Below are positions 1 through 6,518 of a stretch of DNA of 6,524 bases, in pieces. The stretch spans positions 1 to 6,524 of the forward strand of contig JAGQRA010000496.1 of assembly GCA_020425885.1 (NCBI GenBank), written 5' to 3'. This DNA comes from Planctomycetota bacterium (GTDB taxonomy: Bacteria; Planctomycetota; UBA1135; UBA2386). The notes under the pieces were generated by a model. It was not told the DNA's origin. It was given only the letters and a program-made list of their open reading frames with translations, and searched no databases. Every line of letters starts with the position of its first letter. Position 1 is the stretch's first letter. The position numbers and the translations under genes are program-made.

Positions 1-3000
1 ACTACCGTGCGGCCATCGGGGCTCCAGGCGACACCGCGGAGGCCGCTGGTTGCCTCACCGAGGTCGACCTCGACGCGCTCACCCGAACGCGTGTCGAACG
101 CGGTGACCGCCAGCCTGGCCATTGCCGCTCTGCGGCGGCCGGGGAACGGACCCGGCGGGATCGAGCCCTCACCGCGTGGAGGTCGCACGCTCGCCACGAA
201 CCATCGGCCATCGGGCGACCACGCGCCGAGGCTGCCGATGGAGCGAACGGCGGTCGCGGACGAGAGGAAGTCCTGCACGCGGGCACCGCTGGCCGTGGCG
301 AACAGATGCCCGCGGGACATGTTGCGCACCCGCTGATCCACCAGCAGCACGGTGTTGCCGTCCGGCGCGAACTCGGCGTACGGCGCGGTCGCCTCACACT
401 CGAACTGCTGGAGCACGGATCTGTCGTTGCCGAGCAGGCTGGCGCCGTGACGATCGGCCACGAGCAGCCGGTCGCGCGCGGGGCTCCAGACGAGGCAGCT
501 CGCACCTTCGAACATGCCGAGCCGTCGCCGCATCGTGCCGTCCCGAGCGTCGAAGAGCGCCAGCTCGCCGGTCGCGAGCAGCGCTGCGATCGCGTCGTCG
601 TTCCCGAATGCCGCGGCATGCACGGGCGAGTCAGTGGCCAGGGTCGATACGACGGCGCCGGTGTCCGTCGCGTGCACGGTCACCTGGCTCCCCTCGTCGA
701 CGAGCAGGCAGCGCCTGCCATCGTGATCGAACGCCTGCCAGCGGTTGCCGTGTTCGAGCATCGGCACGCGGACCGCATGCGTCGTCACCGGCGGCGAGAC
801 CGCCGTGCGCCAGATGCGAGTCGTCCCATCCTGCCCCGCCGAACACAGCCACGCGCCATCCGCGGAGAACACCAGCGGTGCAGCGACGCCGGCATGGCCG
901 CGGCAGGTGAACGCCGGAGCCTCCAGTTCGGGCCGCGCGAACACGAAGATGACGCCGCTGTGCAGTCCCGCGGCGAGCCACCGACCCGCACGGTCCATCG
1001 CGAAGCTGCGGTACGGCGCGGGCGGGTCGGGCAGCGTGACCCGATTCTGGCCGGCGACTTCGAAGAAGCTCGCGGCAAACGCGCTGCCGAGGCAGATGCC
1101 CGTTCCTCCGCCGTCCAGCTCAAATCGCTCGGCCTCGAGAGATGCCACGGTCGTGGCCGACGCGAGTTGCACGAGTTGCAGTCCGCGGCCCTGGCGAACG
1201 ACTCCGAGCGCGGCATCGGCGGACAGGGCCACGAGTTCGCCTGCGTCTGGCGGCACCGGCAGCGGCAGCGGGGCCGTCGTGCCATCGCGCGACAGCCGCA
1301 GCGCCGCGCCCTCGACCAGCGCTATGGCCTCGTCGCCGATCATCTGCAGCCGGCCTGGAGCTGCGGGCAGGCTGATCGTCACGGCAGCGCCTGGCGGGGA
1401 GTCGGCGCTCGCGGAACTCCAGCAGTGAACCGTGCCGTCCGCGGCACCCGACCACAACGCGCCGTCCGCGGCGAACGTGAGGGCGACGATGCCGCTCTCG
1501 CCCGCGCGAGCGCAGTACGTCTCGGCCGCCTGCTCGAGATCGAACCACACCAGCGTGCCGTCGCTGTAGCCGATGGCGAGTCGGGGCGAGTCGTCGGCCG
1601 CGGCGAGCACCGCCGGCCGCGCGTTACCTCGCGGTGGCAGGGTGGCCCATTCGCGCAGCTCGGGTGCGACGCGGGCCGCGGCCGCGAGAACGGCCTCGCG
1701 TGGGGCGGTGTCGACGGCCTCCAGCACGCAGCGCGCCGCGAGTCCCGGGTTCTCGGCCGCGAACCGGTGGGCCAGATCGCAAAGGCGCAGGCCACGTTCG
1801 CGGTCGCGGGCCGCGACGGCATCCTGCTCGGCCAGCCGCGCGGTACGCGTCGCCATCAGCGAGACCCACAGCCCGGCGATCAGCGCAATCGCCGCGACGG
1901 CCGAGGCGATCGCGATGCCGCGGTGGCGACGCAGCGCCTTCTGCAGCAGATACAGCCGCGACGGTGGGTGGGCCGACACCGGATAACCGCGCAGGTAGCG
2001 GCCGATGTCGTCGGCGATCACCGACGCCGAGCCGTAGCGCCGCTCCGGCTCGCGCGCGATCGCCATGCCGGCGATCGCCTCGAGATCGCCGCGCAGGTGA
2101 CGGGACTTCCGCCCGAGCGGAGTCGGCTCCACGTGCAGCAGCGTCGCCAGTGCCTCGGTGACGGACTTGCCGGTGATGTCGAACGGCAGTCGGCCGCACA
2201 GGGACTCGTAGATCAGCACGCCGAGCGCGTAGATGTCGGTCCGGGTGTCGATCGTCTCCGCCTGCCCGCCGAGCTGCTCCGGGCTCATGTAAGGCAGCGT
2301 GCCGACCAGTTGCTCGCGGTCGCGAATCTGCGTGCGCACGGGCTCCGCGTCGATCGCGCGACCGACGCCGAAGTCGAGGATCTTCGGTTCGTCGTTCTCG
2401 GCCACGAGCACGTTCGACGGCTTGAGGTCGCGATGCACGACGCCGCGCTGATGGGCGTGTTCGACCGCGAGGCAGAGCTTGCGCAGCAACGCGAGTCGCG
2501 CGCGCAGGTCGTGCCCCTCTCGCAGCCAGGCGTCGAGGTCGGGGCCGGTGATCCGTTCCATCGCGAAGTACGGCTGGCCCGTCGAGGTCTCACCGGCGAC
2601 GAAGACGCGGGCGATGTTGGGATGGTCCAGCCGCGCCAGCAGGGCCGCCTCGCGTTCGAACCGTGCCCGCGCGTCGCAGGTCAGGTGCACCGCCATGACC
2701 TTCAGCGCGACCCGGCGCGGCGGCACCTTCTGCTCGGCGTCGTAGACGATGCCCATGCCGCCCGCGCCGAGAACGCCATGGATGACGAACCCGTCGATGT
2801 CGGGCAGCGGCGCATCGGTCAGCCGCTGCCGCATGACGTCGCGCGCAGTGGCGATCGTGCCGGCCTCGATCGCTGCCGTCGTGAGGTCGCTCTGCAGCAT
2901 CGCGAGCAGGTGTTGCTCGAGCGCGCGGTCGCCGGCGCAGGCGGTCGCGGCGAACGCTGCTCGCTCCTCTGGCGGCAGCACCACGGCGGCCTCGAACAGT

Positions 3001-3047
3001 TCTTCGAGCCGCTGGAAGTAGATCGAGCTACGGTCCGGGTTCCCCAT
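1..3047 (-). CDS. Transmembrane Ser/Thr protein kinase with C-terminal WD40-like propeller (3' end outside window)
   Basis: A predicted membrane-bound eukaryotic-type Ser/Thr kinase; 1015 codons are present, with no stop before the left edge. Residues 1-83 form the helical leader common in planctomycetal kinases (LFEAAVVLPPEERAAF). The kinase domain spans about 87-345: glycine loop GAGGMGIV (94-101), VALK lysine K116, helix-C E133, catalytic HRDLKPSN (205-212, D207), DFG (225-227), GTLPYMSPEQL (249-259, APE equivalent) and DIYALG (271-276). All key catalytic residues are present, so it should be active. A hydrophobic helix at about 377-395, preceded by RRHR, puts the kinase in the cytoplasm and the rest outside. 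A short charged helical stretch follows. From about 480 to the edge come degenerate WD40-like blades, for example GQDGTTRIWRT (738-748), ADGTVHCWS (536-544) and AWSPDGR (942-948, 1007-1013). ATG 3047 is the only start between the sigma stop and the conserved leader; no Shine-Dalgarno is evident. It lies 30 bases after the sigma gene. The ligand and substrates are unknown. Confidence 0.93.
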   Translation of the reverse strand, partial: MGNPDRSSIYFQRLEELFEAAVVLPPEERAAFAATACAGDRALEQHLLAMLQSDLTTAAIEAGTIATARDVMRQRLTDAPLPDIDGFVIHGVLGAGGMGIVYDAEQKVPPRRVALKVMAVHLTCDARARFEREAALLARLDHPNIARVFVAGETSTGQPYFAMERITGPDLDAWLREGHDLRARLALLRKLCLAVEHAHQRGVVHRDLKPSNVLVAENDEPKILDFGVGRAIDAEPVRTQIRDREQLVGTLPYMSPEQLGGQAETIDTRTDIYALGVLIYESLCGRLPFDITGKSVTEALATLLHVEPTPLGRKSRHLRGDLEAIAGMAIAREPERRYGSASVIADDIGRYLRGYPVSAHPPSRLYLLQKALRRHRGIAIASAVAAIALIAGLWVSLMATRTARLAEQDAVAARDRERGLRLCDLAHRFAAENPGLAARCVLEAVDTAPREAVLAAAARVAPELREWATLPPRGNARPAVLAAADDSPRLAIGYSDGTLVWFDLEQAAETYCARAGESGIVALTFAADGALWSGAADGTVHCWSSASADSPPGAAVTISLPAAPGRLQMIGDEAIALVEGAALRLSRDGTTAPLPLPVPPDAGELVALSADAALGVVRQGRGLQLVQLASATTVASLEAERFELDGGGTGICLGSAFAASFFEVAGQNRVTLPDPPAPYRSFAMDRAGRWLAAGLHSGVIFVFARPELEAPAFTCRGHAGVAAPLVFSADGAWLCSAGQDGTTRIWRTAVSPPVTTHAVRVPMLEHGNRWQAFDHDGRRCLLVDEGSQVTVHATDTGAVVSTLATDSPVHAAAFGNDDAIAALLATGELALFDARDGTMRRRLGMFEGASCLVWSPARDRLLVADRHGASLLGNDRSVLQQFECEATAPYAEFAPDGNTVLLVDQRVRNMSRGHLFATASGARVQDFLSSATAVRSIGSLGAWSPDGRWFVASVRPPRGEGSIPPGPFPGRRRAAMARLAVTAFDTRSGERVEVDLGEATSGLRGVAWSPDGRTV

Positions 3048-3077
3048 GGTCGAGCGTGGATCGGTTGTGGAATGGCC

Positions 3078-3617
3078 TCAGGCAGGCGGCGCCTCGCCGG
3101 TGAGTTGGGTCGCCAACCAGGCGCGGGCGAAACGCCAGTCCTTGCTGACGGTGGTGTCCGACACCTCGAGCGCGGCAGCCGTCTCCTCGATCGTCATGCC
3201 GCTGAACACGCGCAGTTCGACGACGCGCGCCTTTCTGGCGTCGAGCGCCGCCAGCGCCTGCAGCGCGTCGTCGAGGGCCAGCAGGTCGACGGGTGTCGCG
3301 CAGACCTCGTCGAGGTTGCAGCACGTCTGGATCGGCTCGTCGCCGCGCTTCTGGGCGCGCTTGCGGCGCACGTGGTCGAGCAGTACCTGCCGCATTGCGG
3401 TGGCCGCGACCGCTTTGAAGTGTGCGCGGTCCCGAAAACGGTGGGCGTCGCACTTCAGGTAGGCCTCGTGAACGAGTGCCGTCGGCTGCAGGGTGCCGAT
3501 CGTGCCGTTCAGATAGCGCCCGGCGAGCCGGCGCAATTCGTCGTAGACCTCGGGCAGCAGACTCGCTGCGGCGTCTTGATCTCCTTCGGACGGGTCGCGG
3601 CGGACTCGATTCTTCAC
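3078..3617 (-). CDS. ECF RNA polymerase sigma factor, kinase-linked (PF07638/TIGR02999-like)
   Basis: An alternative sigma factor of 179 residues that would direct RNA polymerase to a regulon. LLPEVYDELRRLAGRYL (20-36) and LQPTALVHEAYLK (43-55) are hallmarks of this ECF type. Region 2 continues through HFKAVAATAMRQVLLDHVRRKRAQKR (66-91), with the basic -10-recognition part at its end. Region 4 starts near 112, and its helix-turn-helix (about 141-168: MTIEETAAALEVSDTTVSK then a basic recognition helix) should bind the -35 element. I chose GTG 3617 because it begins just before the conserved GDQDAAASLLP segment. The frame also runs up to an ATG at 3764, but those 49 extra residues are Pro/Arg-rich and unlike the family. 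The kinase gene follows after 30 bases in the same orientation. ECF factors paired with Ser/Thr kinases are known from Planctomycetes, so control by phosphorylation is a reasonable inference. No anti-sigma gene is visible nearby. Confidence 0.93.
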   Translation of the reverse strand: MKNRVRRDPSEGDQDAAASLLPEVYDELRRLAGRYLNGTIGTLQPTALVHEAYLKCDAHRFRDRAHFKAVAATAMRQVLLDHVRRKRAQKRGDEPIQTCCNLDEVCATPVDLLALDDALQALAALDARKARVVELRVFSGMTIEETAAALEVSDTTVSKDWRFARAWLATQLTGEAPPA

Positions 3618-3623
3618 CGCGGG

Positions 3624-3654
3624 ATCGTAACGCGCGGTCGGAGGTTGTTGTCGA
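3624..3654 (-). promoter_or_regulatory. Possible promoter of the sigma-kinase unit, suggesting a leaderless mRNA
   Basis: On the minus strand, TCGACA (3654-3649) matches five of six bases of a housekeeping -35 box. TACGAT (3629-3624) fits a TANNNT -10 box. The spacer is 19 bases, longer than optimal. Six bases (CCCGCG) separate the -10 from the GTG start, so transcription would begin at or next to the start codon. This would explain the missing Shine-Dalgarno. Short matches like this also arise by chance. Confidence 0.25.
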
Positions 3655-3720
3655 TTCAGGGGATGGGATTCGCGCGGGCGGATTCCGGGTTGCCGGCGGG
3701 GCGGGGGATCGGGGCTGGAT

Positions 3721-3750
3721 CGGGCTCCGCGGAAGCCATGGGGGAGCCCG
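3721..3750. repeat. Perfect 8-bp inverted repeat (stem-loop)
   Basis: CGGGCTCC (3721-3728) and GGAGCCCG (3743-3750) are exact reverse complements around a 14-base loop. The site is about 100 bases upstream of the sigma start. There is no adjacent T-tract, so it is not a typical intrinsic terminator. It could be an operator, an RNA hairpin, or chance in GC-rich DNA. Confidence 0.35.
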
Positions 3751-3926
3751 GAGAGGCGTGACAAGAGGCGCGAGTGGGGGATGGCGATCGCGATTCCGGT
3801 TGGGAGTCCGGCGGGTTTCTACGTGTCCTCTCCTGGGCCGCGAGAACGCCGCCCGTCCGCATTCGGATTCCCTCGACACCGCGGAGCGTTCCGGGCCGTG
3901 TCTGACTCGTTGCTGACCACCTCGTT

Positions 3927-3939
3927 CGAGACAGTCTCG
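3927..3939. repeat. Operator-like dyad CGAGACAGTCTCG
   Basis: Six-base arms CGAGAC and GTCTCG flank a single central A, the geometry of many dimeric repressor sites. It lies about midway between the two divergent start codons (310 bases from the sigma start, 233 from the PKD gene start), so it could affect either. No regulator gene is next to it, and one copy is weak evidence. Confidence 0.25.
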
Positions 3940-4074
3940 TGCTGTCGGGTGAGCGGTGCGGGCATCTCGCGTCCCCCGAGACTGGGCGGGGAGGCCGGCC
4001 CGGGGCTGTCCGACGGCATTCGGGCTCGCCGACCTCGGCAGTCCGCCTCGACGACTACGCCCCGCCATTCGACG

Positions 4075-4095
4075 CGAGCACGCCTTTCGTGCTCG
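4075..4095. repeat. Compact hairpin upstream of the PKD gene (8-bp stem, 5-base loop)
   Basis: CGAGCACG (4075-4082) and CGTGCTCG (4088-4095) are perfect complements around the loop CCTTT. It ends 77 bases before ATG 4173 and would sit in a 5' leader if transcription starts upstream. No T-run follows, so a terminator is unlikely; an mRNA structure or a protein-binding dyad is possible. Confidence 0.35.
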
Positions 4096-4160
4096 TCGCC
4101 AGCCCGCTATGGGATGCCATCGCGTGCTGTCCTGAGGTTCCTATCCAACACGATTGAACG

Positions 4161-4164
4161 AAGG
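4161..4164 (+). promoter_or_regulatory. Weak Shine-Dalgarno candidate for the PKD gene
   Basis: AAGG lies 8 bases before ATG 4173. The match to the anti-Shine-Dalgarno is short, but the spacing is acceptable, and it supports the start that gives a complete signal peptide. Confidence 0.35.
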
Positions 4165-4172
4165 TCTTAGCC

Positions 4173-6245
4173 ATGCGTCATCCATTCTTCTGCTCTCCGT
4201 TGCGTCTCTGGATAGGCACGCCCCTGTTCGCTGGTGCTCTCGTTGCGCAGACGCAGACCCTGGTCATCCCATCTGCGAATGCCAACGTCGACGGCAACAG
4301 CTCCACTCACTACCCATTCCCCGTGACTGAAGGCCGTTTCCTATTCATCTACGACTCATCGCATTTCACGAACAACGGCATCAATCATCCGATTCAAATA
4401 AGCCAAGTCCGCTTTCGAGCGGACGGCTCGGCGCAGACATGGAGCGGCGGTCATGACATCGCGAGTGTTACTTTGGGTCATTCTCTAGTTGATTACTCTG
4501 CAATATCTGCCGTCTTTGATGATAACCCTAAGGCGTTCGACTTTGTCGATTTACCTTTCATATTTACGTCCGCAGGATCCGCCTCACCAGGTGTGCCAGG
4601 GCCGTTTGCAACAACATGGAGTCCTAGCTTCACGTACGACCCGAGAATGGGCGACCTTTGGATGTCTGTCCAACACCTTGGCCAGTCGGTCGACATGCCG
4701 ACGCTTGACGCTGTCACCACGACTGGCGTCGCCAAGGCCAAGATGGTCTATTCGTCATCGTACACCAGTCCGACCGGAGTTGTGTGGAGCGGAGAGATCG
4801 CGAACGTAGTAGAGATTACCTATTCGACTGCTCCGTTGACTGCTCGCTTTCTGCCTCTAGACGCGCTCGGCTCCTCGCCACTCACAGTCCATTTCACCGA
4901 CTATTCGTGGTCACCGGAGCCCGGCGGCGTCACGAGTTGGGCCTGGGACTTTGACGGCGATGGGACGACGGACTTGACCGTGCAAAACCCGACGTTCGTA
5001 TACAATAACTGCGGTCGTTACTACCCCACGATGACGGCATACGACGGGATCAATCAGGCGAGTAGAAGTGGCGTCGTTGCCGTCGACCCCATCACGGTTG
5101 ACTTCACGTTTACGCCGATGTCGCCGGCAAATGTCATCCAGTTCCAAGACATTTCGTCGCCGCCAGCGACGACTTGGAGATGGGACTTCGATTCCGATGG
5201 AACGGTCGACTCGACGGTGCAAAACCCGTTAGTCACGATGCCGCCGAATTGCGAGTTCGCGCAGGTCTCCCTGAACGCGAGCGCCTGCCTAACCGGTTCC
5301 GCGACCAAACCGGTGTTCGTGTCTGGTCCTAACAGCTTGCTTACCACGAACATCTACAACAACAGCGGCGCACCAGGGTCGACCGTGATGTTCGACGTCG
5401 CAGTATTGAACCCGCAGGGTGTCAATATCTGCGCAATGGATGTCAGCCTGTTCTGGATGGCCGACCGGCCGTTCGATGTCGATGTCTATGTCACTGACGG
5501 CAGCCATGTCGGCAAGGACAATGACATCACGCAGTGGCGCCTGGCCGGAACCGCCTCCGGCACGGCGGTCAGCGGCCCGAACGGCACGAACGTGCTGTTG
5601 CCAGCGGTGTTGTCGAGGCCGATCTACCTGCCGGTGGGCAACTACGGCCTCGCGATCCACTACCCCGTAGAGCGACCGCGCTACACCAACTCGACGTCCT
5701 CGTCCGCCAACAGCGACCTCAGGGTGTACTCCGGCATGGCCCGCTCGACGCTGTTCAACGGTGGCTTGGTTTCTAGCCCAAGGAGGTGGAACGGTCGGCT
5801 GTACTACGACACCGCGACGACCGGCGGCTCCGCTGGCTTCGGCTTCTTCGGATCGGGTTGCGCCGGCTCGATGGGCGTGTCGACGCTGACTTCGTTGGGG
5901 GGGTGGCTTCCCAGAGTCGGGTCGCCAATGAACCTGGAGGTCGACAACCTGCCGTTCAACACGGCGTTGATGCTGACCGGGCTCAACAAGACCACCTCCC
6001 CGCTCGGTTCGCTGCCGCTGGACCTCACGACGTACGGAGCCCCAGGTTGCTTCCTGCGTGTGAATCCGCAATCCACCGAGATGCTGCTCGGCGTATCACA
6101 CTATGCATCCTGGGGCATCTCGATCCCCCCGGGCACCGCATTGCTGGGTATGAGAATCTACAACCAGGCGCTCGTGGTCGACACCGGGTTCAACTCCGCC
6201 GGGGCCGTCGTCTCAGATGCCACCGGCATGCTCATCGGATTGTGA
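4173..6245 (+). CDS. Secreted multidomain protein with two PKD repeats and a planctomycetal C-terminal domain
   Basis: A 690-residue exported protein of unknown function; no catalytic motif is seen. Residues 1-25 form a signal peptide (basic n-region, hydrophobic LWIGTPLFAGALVA), probably cleaved after A25. Residues about 28-218 are a beta-rich domain (VDGNSSTHYPFP, FIYDSSHF) of a type I recall from planctomycetal exported proteins. Two PKD domains follow, about 220-305 and 306-385. Each has WxWDFDxDGTxDxTVQNP then NC, and each contains a DxDxDGxxD loop (D259-D267, D338-D346) that could bind calcium. Residues 386-548 form a second beta domain (VYVTDGSHVGKDND, PVGNYGLAIHYP, RRWNGRLYY). Residues about 554-690 form a terminal domain with GSGCAG (C563), YGAPGC (C626) and FNSAGAVVSDATG, which may serve surface retention or adhesion. 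No transmembrane anchor or LPXTG motif is present. Codons are noticeably AT-richer in the first 400 residues than later. It is transcribed divergently from the sigma gene. A role in adhesion or the cell surface is inference. Confidence 0.9.
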   Translation: MRHPFFCSPLRLWIGTPLFAGALVAQTQTLVIPSANANVDGNSSTHYPFPVTEGRFLFIYDSSHFTNNGINHPIQISQVRFRADGSAQTWSGGHDIASVTLGHSLVDYSAISAVFDDNPKAFDFVDLPFIFTSAGSASPGVPGPFATTWSPSFTYDPRMGDLWMSVQHLGQSVDMPTLDAVTTTGVAKAKMVYSSSYTSPTGVVWSGEIANVVEITYSTAPLTARFLPLDALGSSPLTVHFTDYSWSPEPGGVTSWAWDFDGDGTTDLTVQNPTFVYNNCGRYYPTMTAYDGINQASRSGVVAVDPITVDFTFTPMSPANVIQFQDISSPPATTWRWDFDSDGTVDSTVQNPLVTMPPNCEFAQVSLNASACLTGSATKPVFVSGPNSLLTTNIYNNSGAPGSTVMFDVAVLNPQGVNICAMDVSLFWMADRPFDVDVYVTDGSHVGKDNDITQWRLAGTASGTAVSGPNGTNVLLPAVLSRPIYLPVGNYGLAIHYPVERPRYTNSTSSSANSDLRVYSGMARSTLFNGGLVSSPRRWNGRLYYDTATTGGSAGFGFFGSGCAGSMGVSTLTSLGGWLPRVGSPMNLEVDNLPFNTALMLTGLNKTTSPLGSLPLDLTTYGAPGCFLRVNPQSTEMLLGVSHYASWGISIPPGTALLGMRIYNQALVVDTGFNSAGAVVSDATGMLIGL

Positions 6246-6263
6246 TCCCTTCGCAGGAGCCCT

Positions 6264-6488
6264 TCAGCCTTCGGCCCACGTGCCGACGAACCGGTGCGCG
6301 ACGTAGTTGATGAACTTCGTCGGTGACACCAGGTTGATCTCCCAGCTCTCAGCCGTGCAGGTTGCCGTCGTCGTTCTGCGTCGTTCCCGCGCACTCGCGC
6401 AGGTCGCTAACCCGGACTATTCATCTGGAGGAGCGGCAAGGCCCTGGGCACTGGCAAGGCGAGGGTGAATGTCCCGTTTGCGAGTGGT
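6264..6488 (-). pseudogene. Possible frameshifted 3' end of a convergent gene
   Basis: Three adjacent minus-strand segments look like protein, but each is in a different frame. The first is about 6473-6410, containing GTFTLALPVPRALPLLQMN. The second is about 6420-6352, containing DLRECAGTTQNDDGNLHG and then a stop at 6351-6349. The third is about 6350-6264, containing SPTKFINYVAHRFVGTW and ending at TGA 6266-6264. In the last segment 26 of 28 sense codons from Glu 6350 end in G or C, while second positions are under half G/C, as in genuine coding DNA of this genome. Each switch needs one extra base (or two missing). The stop lies 18 bases beyond the PKD gene end, a normal convergent arrangement. 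Either the gene has decayed or the sequence has indel errors here. I do not recognise the protein family. The upstream boundary is uncertain and may continue past the window. Confidence 0.35.
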
Positions 6489-6493
6489 TGACG

Positions 6494-6518
6494 GCGCCTG
6501 CACCGCCTTGGCAGGCGC
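6494..6518. repeat. Perfect 8-bp hairpin near the right edge
   Basis: GCGCCTGC (6494-6501) and GCAGGCGC (6511-6518) are perfect complements around a 9-base loop. No T-tract flanks it on either strand, so intrinsic termination is not supported. It overlaps the uncertain upstream end of the possible convergent pseudogene. Confidence 0.35.

Larger units (their letters stand above)
3618..4172. other. Divergent intergenic region without a convincing intact gene
   Basis: This stretch separates the sigma-kinase unit (leftward) from the secreted PKD protein (rightward) and should hold both promoters. The open frames crossing it are Arg/Ser/Pro-rich and resemble no family I know. One partial exception is a plus frame ending at TGA 4155-4157. 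Its last 40 or so residues (about 4036 on, including LDDYAPPFDASTPFVLVAS) look protein-like with mostly G/C third positions, while its upstream part does not. That may be a decayed gene end or chance. Three perfect dyads lie at 3721-3750, 3927-3939 and 4075-4095. Confidence 0.6.

Noticed and set aside
306..3761. A 1151-codon open frame on the plus strand opposite the kinase and sigma genes.
   Set aside because: Its codons are exact reverse complements of the codons of both real genes, which share one minus frame. Stops would need TTA, CTA or TCA codons in those genes, which are rare at this GC content. The product resembles no protein and lacks domain motifs.
3618..3764. An N-terminal extension of the sigma factor starting at ATG 3764.
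   Set aside because: The extra 49 residues are Pro/Arg-rich and not typical of the family. The GTG at 3617 gives the usual length and N-terminus.
3028..4068. A 346-codon minus-strand frame overlapping the sigma gene and the intergenic region.
   Set aside because: It is Arg/Pro/Ser-rich, lies in a different frame from the sigma gene and shows no family motifs; it is a composition shadow.
3781..4170. A 129-codon plus-strand frame ending just before the PKD gene.
   Set aside because: Composition is dominated by Arg, Ser and Pro with no recognisable domain, and a different frame in the same stretch looks more protein-like near its end.
5289..6071. A 260-codon minus-strand frame inside the PKD gene.
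   Set aside because: It lies opposite a clear signal-peptide protein with recognisable domains, and its Arg/Val/Gly-rich product is typical of an antisense shadow.
6283..6323. Inverted repeat CCGACGAA / TTCGTCGG as a terminator for the PKD gene.
   Set aside because: The loop is 25 bases and no T-tract follows. The arms are also explained as ordinary codons in the minus-strand coding-like segment.
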